DNA of 14,613 nt from contig JAABRB010000049.1 in assembly GCA_011391185.1 (NCBI GenBank), positions 1 to 14,613 on the forward strand, in the 5' to 3' direction. A program made the position numbers and the translations under genes. Shown here one piece after another: positions 1 through 8,170 of this stretch. The notes under the pieces were generated by a model. It saw nothing but the letters and a program-made list of their open reading frames with translations, was not told the origin of the DNA and ran no database searches. How positions within the stretch are numbered: the first letter of the stretch is position 1; every line of letters starts with the position of its first letter. This DNA comes from Betaproteobacteria bacterium. Its GTDB lineage: Bacteria; Pseudomonadota; Gammaproteobacteria; Burkholderiales; SG8-39.

Positions 1-478
1 CGCTGTACCCGTCGAAGTTATTGGCGAGGGCCAGATCGCCCAGGTCGATCCGGCCGCTCGAATGGGTCATGGAGGCGACGGTAACGACTCGTCCCGCGGG
101 CGCGGCGCGCACTGCTTCGAGGAGATGGCGCGTGAGCAGAAAGTGGGCGAAGTGGTTGATCGCCATGGTGAGCTCGAAGCCGTCTGTGGTGACCGTGCGC
201 TTCCCCACGCTGACGCCGGCATTGTTGACGAGCGCATCCAGCGCGGGTGCCAGCGTGTTAGCCTGCTTTGCAAGCGCGACGACCTCTCGCATGCGCGAAA
301 AATCGCCCCACGCAGGCGCGTAGGAGCCGCCGTTTGCTGTGGCGAGCTTCCCTGCCGCATCGTGAGCCTTGGTTTCGTTGCGGCCATGGACGATCACGTG
401 CCAGCCGAGCGCGCCAAGCTGGCGCGCGGTCTCGTGACCGATTCCGTCGGTCGCACCGGTGACGAGCGCGGTCTTCAT
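1..478 (-). CDS. Short-chain dehydrogenase/reductase (SDR), 3' end cut by the window edge
   Basis: Classical SDR, an NAD(P)-dependent oxidoreductase of unknown substrate. The visible 159 residues start MKTALVTGATDGIG, which is the Rossmann nucleotide-binding motif TGxxxGIG (residues 7-14). NNAG is at 85-88, and a serine-rich strand (VASMTHSSG) near 133-141 should carry the catalytic Ser. The catalytic YxxxK would lie just beyond the last visible residues (DGYS), outside the window. The pattern resembles the retinol-dehydrogenase-like/WW-domain-oxidoreductase-like branch. The ATG at 478-476 overlaps the TGA of the upstream flavin oxidoreductase by 4 bp (ATGA), so the two are almost certainly co-transcribed and translationally coupled. 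Family assignment is firm; the substrate cannot be read from the sequence. Confidence 0.9.
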   Translation of the reverse strand, partial: MKTALVTGATDGIGHETARQLGALGWHVIVHGRNETKAHDAAGKLATANGGSYAPAWGDFSRMREVVALAKQANTLAPALDALVNNAGVSVGKRTVTTDGFELTMAINHFAHFLLTRHLLEAVRAAPAGRVVTVASMTHSSGRIDLGDLALANNFDGYS

Positions 479-1971
479 TTCGCGGTGGGATCCTCTGATT
501 GGATTCCGTCCGGATCGCGCTCCGCACGCCAGGCCGGTGCGCACAGGCGGCGCTTGCCATCTTTCGTCTTGCGAATGCCCGGCTCGTCCCGCTGCTTGCG
601 GTCCCAGAGCTGGCAGGTCACTTGCTGATGCTTCTGGTCGAGGGCTTCGCAGTAATTCGTGTACTCGCAGACCATGACCGCGTCGCCGTGGCCCGAGCGC
701 ACCTTAACGAACCAGTCGGGATCGGCGAGGCTTTGCCGGGCAAAGCCCACGATATCCGCGCGCTCCTCGCGGAGCAGTGCTTCGGCCTGCTCGAAACCGT
801 GGATGCCCCCGGTGACGACGACCGGTGTCGTCAATCCTGCCGCGCGGACCGCGTTGCGTATGGCCGCGGCCGGCTCGATGTTCCGACCGAACGGGCCGCG
901 CTCATCCGAGATGTACTGGGGCATGCACTCGTATCCGCTCGGCCCGGTGTACGGGTAGGCGGACCATCCCACCGATGGCTGCTTGGCATCGTCGAATTTT
1001 CCGCCGCGCGACAGGGACAGGAAGTCCATCCCGGCACGGGCGAATTCCACTCCGAAGTACGCGGTGTCTTCGACGGTATTGCCGCCCGCTATGCACTCCT
1101 CGGCGAGGAAACGGCAGCCGACGGGGTAGTCATCGCCGACCACTTCCCGCACGCGGTGGAAGACTTCCAGCGGGAGGCGTGCGCGGTGCTCCCGCGCGCC
1201 GCCGTAGCCGTCCGGCCGGTCGTTGAGCCTGGAGAGGAACGACGCCATCGTATAGGCGTGCGCGTAGTGCAGCTCCACGCCGTCGAAGCCGGCATCATGC
1301 GCACGGCGCCCGGCCTGCGCAAAGCGCTCGGGCAGCGCCTGCGGCAGATCGCGGATGTGCGGGAGCGCCATGTCCGTGACGCGCTCGCGGTAGCCGTAAC
1401 GCAGCGCCTCGAGCTCGCGGGTCTCGAGAACGCGCGCAAGCTCCTCATCGGGCAAGCGGGCGAGCTGCGTGCGGATCCGGTCCTCCGACCACTTCCCGGC
1501 GCCGAGGCGCTCGCGGTGCCAGGGCATGATCTCGAGATAGTGGGCGAAAAACTTTTCCGGCTCCGGACGGCGCCGGACCGCGAGGAAATCGATGATCTGG
1601 ATGAGCAGGCGCGTGTGACCGCCACTCGCCCGGTTGACGGTTGTGACGAGCTCTCGCAGACCCGGGAGGAATCGATCGTGGCTGATGCGCAGCAGCGGGC
1701 CCGAAGGGATGTCACGGATGCCCGTTGCCTCCACGACGATCGCGCCGGGACGACCGCGCGCAAAGCGCTCGTACCATTCCAGATTCTCGTCCGTGACGAA
1801 GCCGTCCTCGGTCGCGCGCCAGGGCACCATCGCAGGCACCCACGTCCGGCTCTCGAGCTGGAGGCGGCCGACCCCGATCGGACTGAAGAGCATCGACTGC
1901 CCGGCTTCCTCGCGCGTCGGCCAGCGGCCCGGCTGGGGCTTCCACTTGATGCGTTGGGGCGGGCGCCACAT
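475..1971 (-). CDS. NADH:flavin oxidoreductase, old yellow enzyme family
   Basis: FMN-dependent TIM-barrel oxidoreductase of 498 aa. The barrel begins at about residue 28 (LFSPIGVGRL) and the VPAMVPW segment follows at about 45. The signature DGVELHYAHAYTMASFLS (230-247) carries the His pair H235/H238 in the position of the family's substrate-binding His residues, followed by LNDRPDGYGG (249-258). VVTGGI (386-390) and IVGFARQSLADPDW (407-420) are the phosphate-binding and C-terminal barrel segments. It lacks the second FAD/NAD domain of 2,4-dienoyl-CoA reductase. The C-terminus has cysteines at 435, 441 and 453, and about 45 charged residues follow. I chose the ATG at 1971 because the MWRPPQRIKW...RWPT leader looks like family sequence; no clear Shine-Dalgarno sequence precedes it. 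An inner ATG at 1893 (MLFSPIG) and an upstream in-frame one at 2052 are alternatives. The substrate (enoate, enone or other) is unknown. Confidence 0.88.
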   Translation of the reverse strand: MWRPPQRIKWKPQPGRWPTREEAGQSMLFSPIGVGRLQLESRTWVPAMVPWRATEDGFVTDENLEWYERFARGRPGAIVVEATGIRDIPSGPLLRISHDRFLPGLRELVTTVNRASGGHTRLLIQIIDFLAVRRRPEPEKFFAHYLEIMPWHRERLGAGKWSEDRIRTQLARLPDEELARVLETRELEALRYGYRERVTDMALPHIRDLPQALPERFAQAGRRAHDAGFDGVELHYAHAYTMASFLSRLNDRPDGYGGAREHRARLPLEVFHRVREVVGDDYPVGCRFLAEECIAGGNTVEDTAYFGVEFARAGMDFLSLSRGGKFDDAKQPSVGWSAYPYTGPSGYECMPQYISDERGPFGRNIEPAAAIRNAVRAAGLTTPVVVTGGIHGFEQAEALLREERADIVGFARQSLADPDWFVKVRSGHGDAVMVCEYTNYCEALDQKHQQVTCQLWDRKQRDEPGIRKTKDGKRRLCAPAWRAERDPDGIQSEDPTAK

Positions 1972-2130
1972 GGGTGATCGATGGGTTGTGCAGAGTCCGT
2001 GCGGGATTCGGCGCGCACGGCGCTGAATGAGCCGGAAAGCGCTGTTTCCCACACGAGTTTACCCTGGCGGGTCCCCGGCGAGGGCTGTTTGGGGCAAAAT
2101 GCCAGCTGAATCAACAAGAATTCACGGCCA
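1972..2130. promoter_or_regulatory. Divergent intergenic region between the flavin oxidoreductase and nadE
   Basis: 159 bp must hold promoters for both directions. On the plus strand CAAAAT (2095-2100) is a possible -10 for nadE, but I find no good -35 at 16-18 bp. On the minus strand TAAACT (complement of about 2056-2061) is a possible -10 for the oxidoreductase, also without a convincing -35. Neither gene has a strong Shine-Dalgarno sequence. The promoter boxes are therefore only tentative. Confidence 0.35.
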
Positions 2131-4179
2131 GTGGCGTTCAACAACCTGTACCGGCACAACTTCATCCGCGCGGCGGTCTGCACGCCCGAAGTGCGGGTCG
2201 CCGATCCGGCGTTCAACGCGGCACAGACCGTGGCGTTGATGAAGCGGGCCGCGGAGCGGCGCGCGGTCTTCGCGGTGTTTCCCGAGCTTGGCCTGTCCGC
2301 CTATTCGTGCGAGGACCTCTTCCATCAGCAGGCGCTCCTCGACGGCGCGAAACAGGCACTCGCGGAAGTGCTGGCTGCCTCGCGCAATCTTCCGCTGGTT
2401 GCGGCGGTGGGCATGCCGTTGCAGTTGGGTAGTCTGCTTTACAACTGCGCCGTGGTGCTCGCCGGTGGACGAGTTCTCGGCGTCACGCCCAAGACGTATC
2501 TGCCGAACTACCGCGAGTTCTACGAGCTCCGGCAGTTCACGCCGGGCGATACCGCGCAGGTCGAGACCATCGACCTGCTCGGACAGCGTGACGTGCCTTT
2601 CGGCGCGCATCTCGTTTATCAGGCCGAAGCGCAACCGCTGTTCACCTTTCACTGCGAGATATGCGAGGACCTCTGGACGCCGATTCCGCCGTCGTCCTAC
2701 GCGGCGCTGGCCGGTGCGACGGTGCTGGCGAATCTTTCCGCGTCGAACGTCACGGTCGGAAAGGACGACTATCGACGGCAGCTGGCGGCGAACCAGTCCG
2801 CGCGTTGTCTCGCGGCGTATCTCTACAGCGCCGCGGGATTCGGCGAATCCACCACCGACATGGCGTGGGACGGGCAGGGCTTCATCTACGAGAACGGCAC
2901 CCGGCTCGCGGAGAGCGACCGATTCCAATATGCCGCGCAGCTCATCACCGCGGACATCGATCTCGATCGTCTCGCCCAGGACCGCATGCGCCAGACGACT
3001 TTCGGCGAGTCGATCGCAATGCACCGCCAGGAAGTCTCCCGCTTCCGTACCGTGCGCTTCCAGCTTGATATGCCGCTCAAGGAGGAGATCCCCCTCGAGC
3101 GCGTCTACGAGCGTTTTCCGTACGTGCCGTCCGATCCGGCGACGCGCGACATGCGCTGCCACGAGATCTACGAGATCCAGGTGCACGGCCTGGTGAAGCG
3201 GTTGCGGGCGATGAGCGCGGAAAAGGTGGTGATCGGAGTCTCCGGCGGCCTCGACTCCACCCAGGCGCTGATCGTATGCGCGCGCGCCATGGACGTGATG
3301 GCGCTGCCGCGGTCGAGCATCCTCGCATACACGATGCCGGGCTTCGCAACGAGCGCGCGCACGCTCGACCAGGCGCGACGCCTGATGTCCGCGATCGGGT
3401 GCACGGCCGCCGAGATCGACATCCGGCCGAGCTGCCTGCAGATGCTTGCCGACATCGGGCATCCGTATGCGCGGGGCGAGAAGCTCTACGACGTGACGTT
3501 CGAGAACGTCCAGGCGGGTGAGCGCACCTCCCATCTGTTCCGCCTCGCCAGCCTGCGCGGCGCCCCGGTCGTCGGTACCAGCGATCTCTCGGAGATCGCG
3601 CTTGGGTGGTGCACCTACGGGGTCGGCGACCACATGGCGCACTATCACGTCAATGCGAGCGTGCCCAAGACGCTGATCCAGTATCTGGTGCGCTATGTCG
3701 CGCGCACCGGCCAGCTCGGCGCCGATGCCGGCCGCGTCCTCGAGGACGTGCTCGACACGGCGATCAGCCCGGAGCTCGTTCCGGGGCAGGAGAACGGGCA
3801 GCCGGCCCAGAACACCGAAAGCATCGTGGGTCCCTATGAGCTGCAGGATTTTCACCTGTACTACGTGCTGCGCTTCGGCTACTCACCGGCGAAAGTCGCG
3901 TTTCTGGCATGGAGCGCATGGCACGACAGCACGCAGGGGAACTGGCCCGGGATCGCCGAGGGTAAGCGCAATCAATACTCGCTTGCCGAAATCAGGGCAT
4001 GGCTCGGCGTATTCCTCAAGCGCTTTTTCCAGCTGAGCCAGTACAAGCGCAGCGCATTGCCGAACGCGCCGAAGGTCGGCTCGGGCGGCTCGCTCTCGCC
4101 GCGCAGCGACTGGCGCGCCCCGAGCGATGGCGAGGCCACCGCGTGGTTGGCTGGGCTAGAGGAAATTCCGAAGCGCTGA
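2131..4179 (+). CDS. nadE: Glutamine-dependent NAD+ synthetase
   Basis: Catalyses the last step of NAD+ synthesis: nicotinic acid adenine dinucleotide is adenylated and amidated with ammonia released from glutamine. The 682 aa match the long two-domain form, as in Mycobacterium tuberculosis NadE. The N-terminal nitrilase/amidase domain shows the catalytic triad: E52 ([10 protein letters not shown]), K121 ([17 protein letters not shown]) and C178 in EICED. The [12 protein letters not shown] segment is also typical of the long form. The C-terminal synthetase domain has the PP-loop SGGLDS at 371-376, [16 protein letters not shown] at about 482-497 and [15 protein letters not shown]. The start is GTG at 2131, the only start that leaves the [16 protein letters not shown] leader; the ribosome-binding site is weak. 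It is convergent with fbpC, with 14 bp between the stop codons. Function is essentially certain. Confidence 0.96.
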   Translation: MAFNNLYRHNFIRAAVCTPEVRVADPAFNAAQTVALMKRAAERRAVFAVFPELGLSAYSCEDLFHQQALLDGAKQALAEVLAASRNLPLVAAVGMPLQLGSLLYNCAVVLAGGRVLGVTPKTYLPNYREFYELRQFTPGDTAQVETIDLLGQRDVPFGAHLVYQAEAQPLFTFHCEICEDLWTPIPPSSYAALAGATVLANLSASNVTVGKDDYRRQLAANQSARCLAAYLYSAAGFGESTTDMAWDGQGFIYENGTRLAESDRFQYAAQLITADIDLDRLAQDRMRQTTFGESIAMHRQEVSRFRTVRFQLDMPLKEEIPLERVYERFPYVPSDPATRDMRCHEIYEIQVHGLVKRLRAMSAEKVVIGVSGGLDSTQALIVCARAMDVMALPRSSILAYTMPGFATSARTLDQARRLMSAIGCTAAEIDIRPSCLQMLADIGHPYARGEKLYDVTFENVQAGERTSHLFRLASLRGAPVVGTSDLSEIALGWCTYGVGDHMAHYHVNASVPKTLIQYLVRYVARTGQLGADAGRVLEDVLDTAISPELVPGQENGQPAQNTESIVGPYELQDFHLYYVLRFGYSPAKVAFLAWSAWHDSTQGNWPGIAEGKRNQYSLAEIRAWLGVFLKRFFQLSQYKRSALPNAPKVGSGGSLSPRSDWRAPSDGEATAWLAGLEEIPKR

Positions 4180-4197
4180 TCGACGGATCGCGGTCAG
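4176..4197. terminator. Possible short hairpin spanning the convergent nadE / fbpC stop codons
   Basis: CTGATCG (4176-4182) can pair with CGGTCAG (4191-4197), a 7-bp stem with one G-U pair and an 8-nt loop. It includes both stop codons of the convergent genes. There is no T-tract on either side, so this is at best a weak or Rho-assisted terminator and may be chance in GC-rich DNA. Confidence 0.2.
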
Positions 4198-5285
4198 GAC
4201 GGGGAGCCGGGAGAGAAGGCCACGACGTGATCGACGTCGAGGCGGATGCCGATGTGCTCCCCGAGCGCATGGTTGTGGTGGCTGGGTACGAGTGCGAGCA
4301 CCTTGCGGCCGCTCGCGAGCCGTAGCGTGTAAAGAATCTCTGCACCGCGAAACGCCTTGTGCAGCACCTCGGCGCGCATGCGGCTGGCATCGTCATGAAC
4401 GATGTCGTCCGGCCGCAGGAGCACATCGACCTGGCATCCCTTGCCGCAGGCGTCGCATCCGATCTCGCACATCTGCGGGATGTCGCCCCGCAACGCGCCG
4501 AGCTCGATGTCGATTTCGCGCGAACTCTGGACGTTCCCCGGGAGGAACACGCCCTGACCCACAAAATCAGCGATGAAACGGCTCACAGGCCGGTGGTACA
4601 GGTTGTACGCAGTGTCCCACTGCTTGATCTCGCCCTCGTGCATGATGCCGATCTCGTCGGCAATGGCAAAGGCCTCCTGCTGGTCGTGGGTGACCAGCAC
4701 TGCGGTGGTGTTGCTGCGCTTGATGATGTCGCGGACTTCCTGGCCGAGCCGCTCGCGAAGGTCCACGTCGAGATTGGAGAACGGCTCGTCGAGGAGAAGG
4801 AGATCCGGACGGGGCGCGAGCGCGCGGGCGAGCGCGACGCGCTGCTGCTGTCCGCCGGACAGCTCGTGCGGGTACTTTCCACCCGACCCGTCCAGCCCGA
4901 CGGCCGCAAGGTACTCGGTGGCGCGCCGGGTCCGATCACCGCGCGCGATGCCGTGCAGCCCGAACGCAATGTTCTCCAGCACCGAAAGGTGCGGGAAAAG
5001 TGCGTAGTCCTGGAACACCATTCCGATCCGTCGCTTCTCCGGCGGCACCATGGTGCCCGGCGAAGAGACGGGCTGGCCGTTCAGAACGATCTCACCGGCG
5101 GTCACCGGCTCGAAACCGGCGATGCAGCGGAGCACGGTTGTCTTGCCGCAGCCGCTCGGACCGAGGAGACAGGCAATCCCGCCGCGCGCAAGCGAGAACG
5201 ACAGCCCCTTGACGACCTCCTGGTTGCCATAGGATTGCCGGAGCCCTTTGAGCTCGAGCAGGGTCGGCGCGGCGCTTGCTGTCAT
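4194..5285 (-). CDS. fbpC: Ferric iron ABC transporter, ATP-binding protein FbpC
   Basis: Cytoplasmic ATPase of an Fe3+ importer (FbpABC/SfuABC type), 363 aa. Walker A is GPSGCGKTT (42-50), the Q-loop is VFQDYALFPHLS (90-101), the ABC signature is LSGGQQQR (142-149), Walker B is LLLLDEPFSNLD (162-173) and the switch His is in VLVTHD (H200). The last ~110 residues form the TOBE-like regulatory domain usual for the CUT1/Fbp subfamily. This domain contains an unusual cysteine run C273-x3-C277-x2-C280-x3-C284. The start at 5285 is the only ATG before the conserved core. A consensus TATAAT ends 9 nt before it and there is no Shine-Dalgarno sequence, suggesting a leaderless transcript. It diverges from fbpB (116 bp apart), and fbpA is about 2.8 kb away. 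With those two genes present, iron is the likely substrate rather than sulfate, spermidine or phosphonate. Confidence 0.93.
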   Translation of the reverse strand: MTASAAPTLLELKGLRQSYGNQEVVKGLSFSLARGGIACLLGPSGCGKTTVLRCIAGFEPVTAGEIVLNGQPVSSPGTMVPPEKRRIGMVFQDYALFPHLSVLENIAFGLHGIARGDRTRRATEYLAAVGLDGSGGKYPHELSGGQQQRVALARALAPRPDLLLLDEPFSNLDVDLRERLGQEVRDIIKRSNTTAVLVTHDQQEAFAIADEIGIMHEGEIKQWDTAYNLYHRPVSRFIADFVGQGVFLPGNVQSSREIDIELGALRGDIPQMCEIGCDACGKGCQVDVLLRPDDIVHDDASRMRAEVLHKAFRGAEILYTLRLASGRKVLALVPSHHNHALGEHIGIRLDVDHVVAFSPGSPS

Positions 5286-5294
5286 AATGCAGTG

Positions 5295-5322
5295 ATTATA
5301 AACAGATCGCCCGGCATGGAAA
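5295..5322 (-). promoter_or_regulatory. Predicted fbpC promoter: TTTCCA - 16 bp - TATAAT
   Basis: On the minus strand the -10 box is a perfect TATAAT (5300-5295). At 16 bp upstream lies TTTCCA (5322-5317, 4/6 to TTGACA). Only 9 nt separate the -10 from the fbpC ATG, so transcription would begin at or beside the start codon. The -35 overlaps a Fur-like site at 5318-5336. Confidence 0.6.
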
Positions 5323-5336
5323 CAAGAATCATTACT
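5318..5336. promoter_or_regulatory. Putative Fur box in the fbpC-fbpB intergenic region
   Basis: The 19 bp at 5318-5336 match the Fur consensus GATAATGATAATCATTATC at 12 of 19 positions, with an unbroken AATCATTA core (5327-5334). The site lies between the divergent fbpC and fbpB genes and over the fbpC -35, where a bound repressor could shut off fbpC and possibly fbpB in iron-replete cells. The match is moderate; the functional context is what supports it. Confidence 0.55.
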
Positions 5337-5385
5337 AAGACAATGCCCAAGAGTTCATCTGCGGGGCATCGATCAGACCCCATTT

Positions 5386-5391
5386 GGGAGG
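5386..5391 (+). promoter_or_regulatory. Ribosome binding site that fixes the fbpB start
   Basis: GGGAGG lies 10 nt before ATG 5402. It excludes the in-frame TTG at 5384, which lies just upstream of this site and would put it inside the coding region. Confidence 0.7.
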
Positions 5392-5401
5392 CAAGCGTGG
5401 C

Positions 5402-7063
5402 ATGAGCGAGGCCGCCGCCGTCCAGGCCGCCCCGCAGCGGAACCGGCTCGGATCCCTCGGGTGGTCCTCGTTCGTCGTCGCGGCCCTCGTCGTGGCCCCG
5501 ATTCTCGCCGTGGTCGGAAACGTCTTCCGACCGAGCGAGAGCACGTGGGCGCATCTCGCGTCCACCGTCCTGACCGGGTACATCACGAACACCCTGTTTC
5601 TCGTGCTCATGGTCGCCGCCGGCGTCGTTTCGATCGGCGTGCTGTCCGCCTGGCTGGTGACGGCGTACCGCATCCCCGGAGAGCGGGTGCTCGAATGGGC
5701 GCTGATTCTGCCCCTCGCGATGCCGGCCTATGTCATGGCCTACGCTTATACGGACTGGCTGCAATTCACGGGTCCCGTGCAGACGGCGCTGCGCGGGCTG
5801 ACCGGCTGGAAGGCCGGTGAATACTGGTTTCCCGAAATCCGGTCCCTGTACGGTGCGGCGGCGATGTTCGCGTTCGCCCTGTACCCCTACGTCTATCTGC
5901 TCGCGCGCAGCGCGTTTCTCGAGCAGTCGCGCACCGCGATCGAAGCGGGGCGGTTGCTGGGCTACAGCGCATGGGGCAGCTTCTGGCACGTCGCGCTGCC
6001 GCTGGCTCGTCCTGCCGTGGCGGCAGGCACCGCGCTTGCACTGATGGAGGCACTGGCCGATTTCGGCGTCGTGTCGTACTTTGCCGTGCAGACCTTCACC
6101 ACGGGCATTTATCGCGCGTGGCTGTCGCTCGGGGACGTCGTGGCGGCGGCGCAGCTTTCGACCTGCCTGCTGGGATTCGTGCTGATCGTGCTCGTGCTGG
6201 AGCGCGTGCAGCGAGGTGGCGCGCGTTACGCCGGGCCGCGCAAGCCGACGCCGCCGTACGAGCTACGCGGCTGGCAGGCCGCGCTGGCGCTGGTTCTGTG
6301 CGCCGCGCCGGTTGTCTTCGGCTTCCTGCTTCCCGGCGGCGTGCTTCTGCATCTGGTCATGACGGACCCGGACGCGCGGATCGGGGCGCGTCTCTACACG
6401 CTGATCGCGAACAGCGCCACGCTTTCGGGGATCACGGCCGGGGTCGCCGTGCTGGTGGCAATGCTCCTCGCTTATGCCGGCCGCCTGTCGAAGCGCGTGA
6501 CCGTGCAGGGTGCGAATCGGCTGGCGGCGCTCGGTTACGCGATGCCGGGCGCAGTGCTCGCGGTCGGAATTCTGGTGCCGCTTGGCAAGCTGGACAACGT
6601 CATCGCCGATTGGGTTTTCCAGCAATTCGAAATCAGGACGGGGCTGCTTCTGACGGGTACCGGGTTCGCGCTGGTCTATGCCTGCCTGGTCCGCTATCTC
6701 GCCGTCGCCTTCCAGACGACGGAAGCCGGGCTCGCGCGCGTCACGCCGGCGATGGACGATGCGGCGCGCAGCCTCGGGCTGTCACCCGGGCGCACGCTTG
6801 CCCGCGTGCACATTCCGATGGTCTCGGGAAGTCTGCTGACCGCGGCGCTGCTGGTCTTCGTCGACGTGATGAAGGAGCTGCCGATGACGTTCGCCATGCG
6901 GCCTTTCAACTTCGACACCCTCGCCGTCGAGGCCTACAACCTCACCAAGGACGAGCGCCTGGCGGAGGCGGCCGTCCCCGCGCTCGTGATCGTCGCGATC
7001 GGCATCGTGCCGCTGATCGTTCTGTCCCGCCAGATCGCGCGCTCCCGCCGTACGCTGCACTGA
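5402..7063 (+). CDS. fbpB: Ferric iron ABC transporter, permease FbpB
   Basis: Inner-membrane channel for Fe3+ import, 553 aa. It is the duplicated form with two binding-protein-dependent permease domains fused in one chain, as in FbpB/SfuB. I see about 12 hydrophobic segments; the first is at about residues 17-34. Each half ends with an EAA-type loop that docks on the ATPase: EAGRLLGYSAWGSFWHVALP from residue 181 and DAARSLGLSPGRTLARVHIP from residue 453. The ATG at 5402 is preceded by GGGAGG (5386-5391) with 10-nt spacing, better supported than the in-frame TTG at 5384, which lies just before that ribosome-binding site. The gene diverges from fbpC and converges on fbpA (34 bp between stops), so unlike the usual fbpABC operon each component has its own transcript. 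Confidence 0.93.
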   Translation: MSEAAAVQAAPQRNRLGSLGWSSFVVAALVVAPILAVVGNVFRPSESTWAHLASTVLTGYITNTLFLVLMVAAGVVSIGVLSAWLVTAYRIPGERVLEWALILPLAMPAYVMAYAYTDWLQFTGPVQTALRGLTGWKAGEYWFPEIRSLYGAAAMFAFALYPYVYLLARSAFLEQSRTAIEAGRLLGYSAWGSFWHVALPLARPAVAAGTALALMEALADFGVVSYFAVQTFTTGIYRAWLSLGDVVAAAQLSTCLLGFVLIVLVLERVQRGGARYAGPRKPTPPYELRGWQAALALVLCAAPVVFGFLLPGGVLLHLVMTDPDARIGARLYTLIANSATLSGITAGVAVLVAMLLAYAGRLSKRVTVQGANRLAALGYAMPGAVLAVGILVPLGKLDNVIADWVFQQFEIRTGLLLTGTGFALVYACLVRYLAVAFQTTEAGLARVTPAMDDAARSLGLSPGRTLARVHIPMVSGSLLTAALLVFVDVMKELPMTFAMRPFNFDTLAVEAYNLTKDERLAEAAVPALVIVAIGIVPLIVLSRQIARSRRTLH

Positions 7064-7097
7064 CTCGCGCCGCGCTCGCCGTGGTTTGGGAAGCCGG

Positions 7098-8132
7098 TTA
7101 TTTCCAGCCGGCCTGGTCGGCGAGCTTCTGCGCGGTCGCCTGCGCCTCGCCGAGCTTCGCGACGTTGATTTCGTCCGTCTTGAAATCGCCGAGCGACTCG
7201 AGCGCGCGATTGTCCAGCTTCACGCCGGAGACGATCGGCCATTCGTTGTTGCCGTTTGCGAAGTACGTCTGGGCCTGATCGCTCGCAAGAAACTCGAGGA
7301 ACATGACCGCGGCAGCGGGGTGGGGCGCATGCTTCAGGACACCGCCGCCCGAGATGTTCACGTGCGTGCCGCGGTCCCCCTGATTCGGGAGCACGATCGC
7401 CACTTTCTCGATGACCTGGCGATCGGCTGGCTTGGTGGAGCGCATCAGTCGCACGTAGTAGTACTGGTTCGCGATTGCGATCGCGCATTCGCCGGCCGCG
7501 ACCGAGCGGAGCTGATCGGTGTCGCCGCCCTTCGGGTCGCGTGCGAGGTTCGCCTTGACGCCCTCGACCCACGCCTTGGCTTTGGCCTCGCCGAGGTGAT
7601 TCACCATGCTGGCGATCAGCGAGAGGTTGTAGGGATGGGCGCTGGAGCGCGTGCAGAGCTTCCCCTTCCATTTCGGGTCGGCGAGATCTTCGTAACGGGT
7701 GATTTCTCCCGGCTTTACCATGCCCTTGTTGTAAGCAATGACGCGCGCCCGCGCGGAAAATCCGAACCATTTGTCCTGCGGGTCACGATAGGCTGCCGGG
7801 ATACGCTTCTCGAGCACGGCCGACTTGGTGGGTGCGAAGATTCCGGCCTGGTCGGCGCGCCAGATGCGACCGATGTCGACGGTGATGAAAACATCCGCAG
7901 GGCTGTTCGCGCCCTCGGCCTTGATCCGCTCGAAAAGTGCGTCTTCGCCGCCCTCGATGCGGTTGACCTTGATGCCGGTCTGCTTGGTGAAGTCCGTGTA
8001 GAGGGCCTCATCGGTCTGATAGTGGCGTGCGGTGTAGAGGTTCAGGACCTTTTCCTGCGCGAGTGCGCCAGAGGCGAAGGCGGCCAGGCACGTGGCGAGA
8101 CCGGCGGCCAGAAATCGGTTGCGGGACTTCAC
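7098..8132 (-). CDS. fbpA: Periplasmic ferric iron-binding protein FbpA
   Basis: Solute-binding protein that captures Fe3+ in the periplasm and hands it to FbpB, 344 aa from the start chosen. A Sec signal peptide occupies residues 1-25 (basic KSRNR, hydrophobic core, predicted cleavage after GALA). The mature protein begins QEKVLNLYTARHY, typical of the FbpA/FutA family, and the iron-ligand tyrosines are visible as YYY at 224-226 (IANQYYYVRL). SPADVFITVDIGR and GTHVNISGGGVLKHAP are also family segments. I prefer GTG at 8132: GGAGG lies 5 nt before it, while the ATG at 8144 has no ribosome-binding site and would place that GGAGG inside the coding region. A promoter overlapped by a strong Fur-like box sits just upstream, so expression should rise when iron is scarce. 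FbpB lies convergently next to it. Confidence 0.94.
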   Translation of the reverse strand: MKSRNRFLAAGLATCLAAFASGALAQEKVLNLYTARHYQTDEALYTDFTKQTGIKVNRIEGGEDALFERIKAEGANSPADVFITVDIGRIWRADQAGIFAPTKSAVLEKRIPAAYRDPQDKWFGFSARARVIAYNKGMVKPGEITRYEDLADPKWKGKLCTRSSAHPYNLSLIASMVNHLGEAKAKAWVEGVKANLARDPKGGDTDQLRSVAAGECAIAIANQYYYVRLMRSTKPADRQVIEKVAIVLPNQGDRGTHVNISGGGVLKHAPHPAAAVMFLEFLASDQAQTYFANGNNEWPIVSGVKLDNRALESLGDFKTDEINVAKLGEAQATAQKLADQAGWK

Positions 8133-8135
8133 AAG

Positions 8136-8141
8136 TTCCTC
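8136..8141 (-). promoter_or_regulatory. Shine-Dalgarno GGAGG deciding the fbpA GTG start
   Basis: Read on the minus strand the segment is ATG GAG GAA CTT GTG AAG. The GGAGG overlaps the upstream ATG (8144) and is well placed for the GTG at 8132. The signal peptide then begins with the normal MKSRNRF. Confidence 0.75.
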
Positions 8142-8170
8142 CATTTAATCAGTCGTCATCGACAGCGTCG

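Noticed and set aside
499..1977. 492-codon plus-strand frame antisense to the flavin oxidoreductase
   Set aside because: Third-position GC bias and the OYE motifs place the gene on the minus strand; this is its shadow.
2122..3855. 577-codon minus-strand frame antisense to nadE
   Set aside because: Composition is Arg/His/Gly-rich and without a domain; the plus strand carries full NAD synthetase motifs.
5284..5300. ATAAT-N6-ATTAT inverted repeat over the fbpC start, considered as a second Fur box
   Set aside because: The half-site spacing is one base short and the centre does not match the Fur consensus. The AT-richness is explained by the TATAAT box.
4359..5405. 348-codon plus-strand frame opposite fbpC
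   Set aside because: Mirror of the ABC ATPase frame; the Walker and signature motifs are on the minus strand.
5971..7278. 435-codon plus-strand frame overlapping fbpB in another frame
   Set aside because: Extreme Arg/Ala content and no membrane or domain pattern; a frame shadow of fbpB and fbpA.
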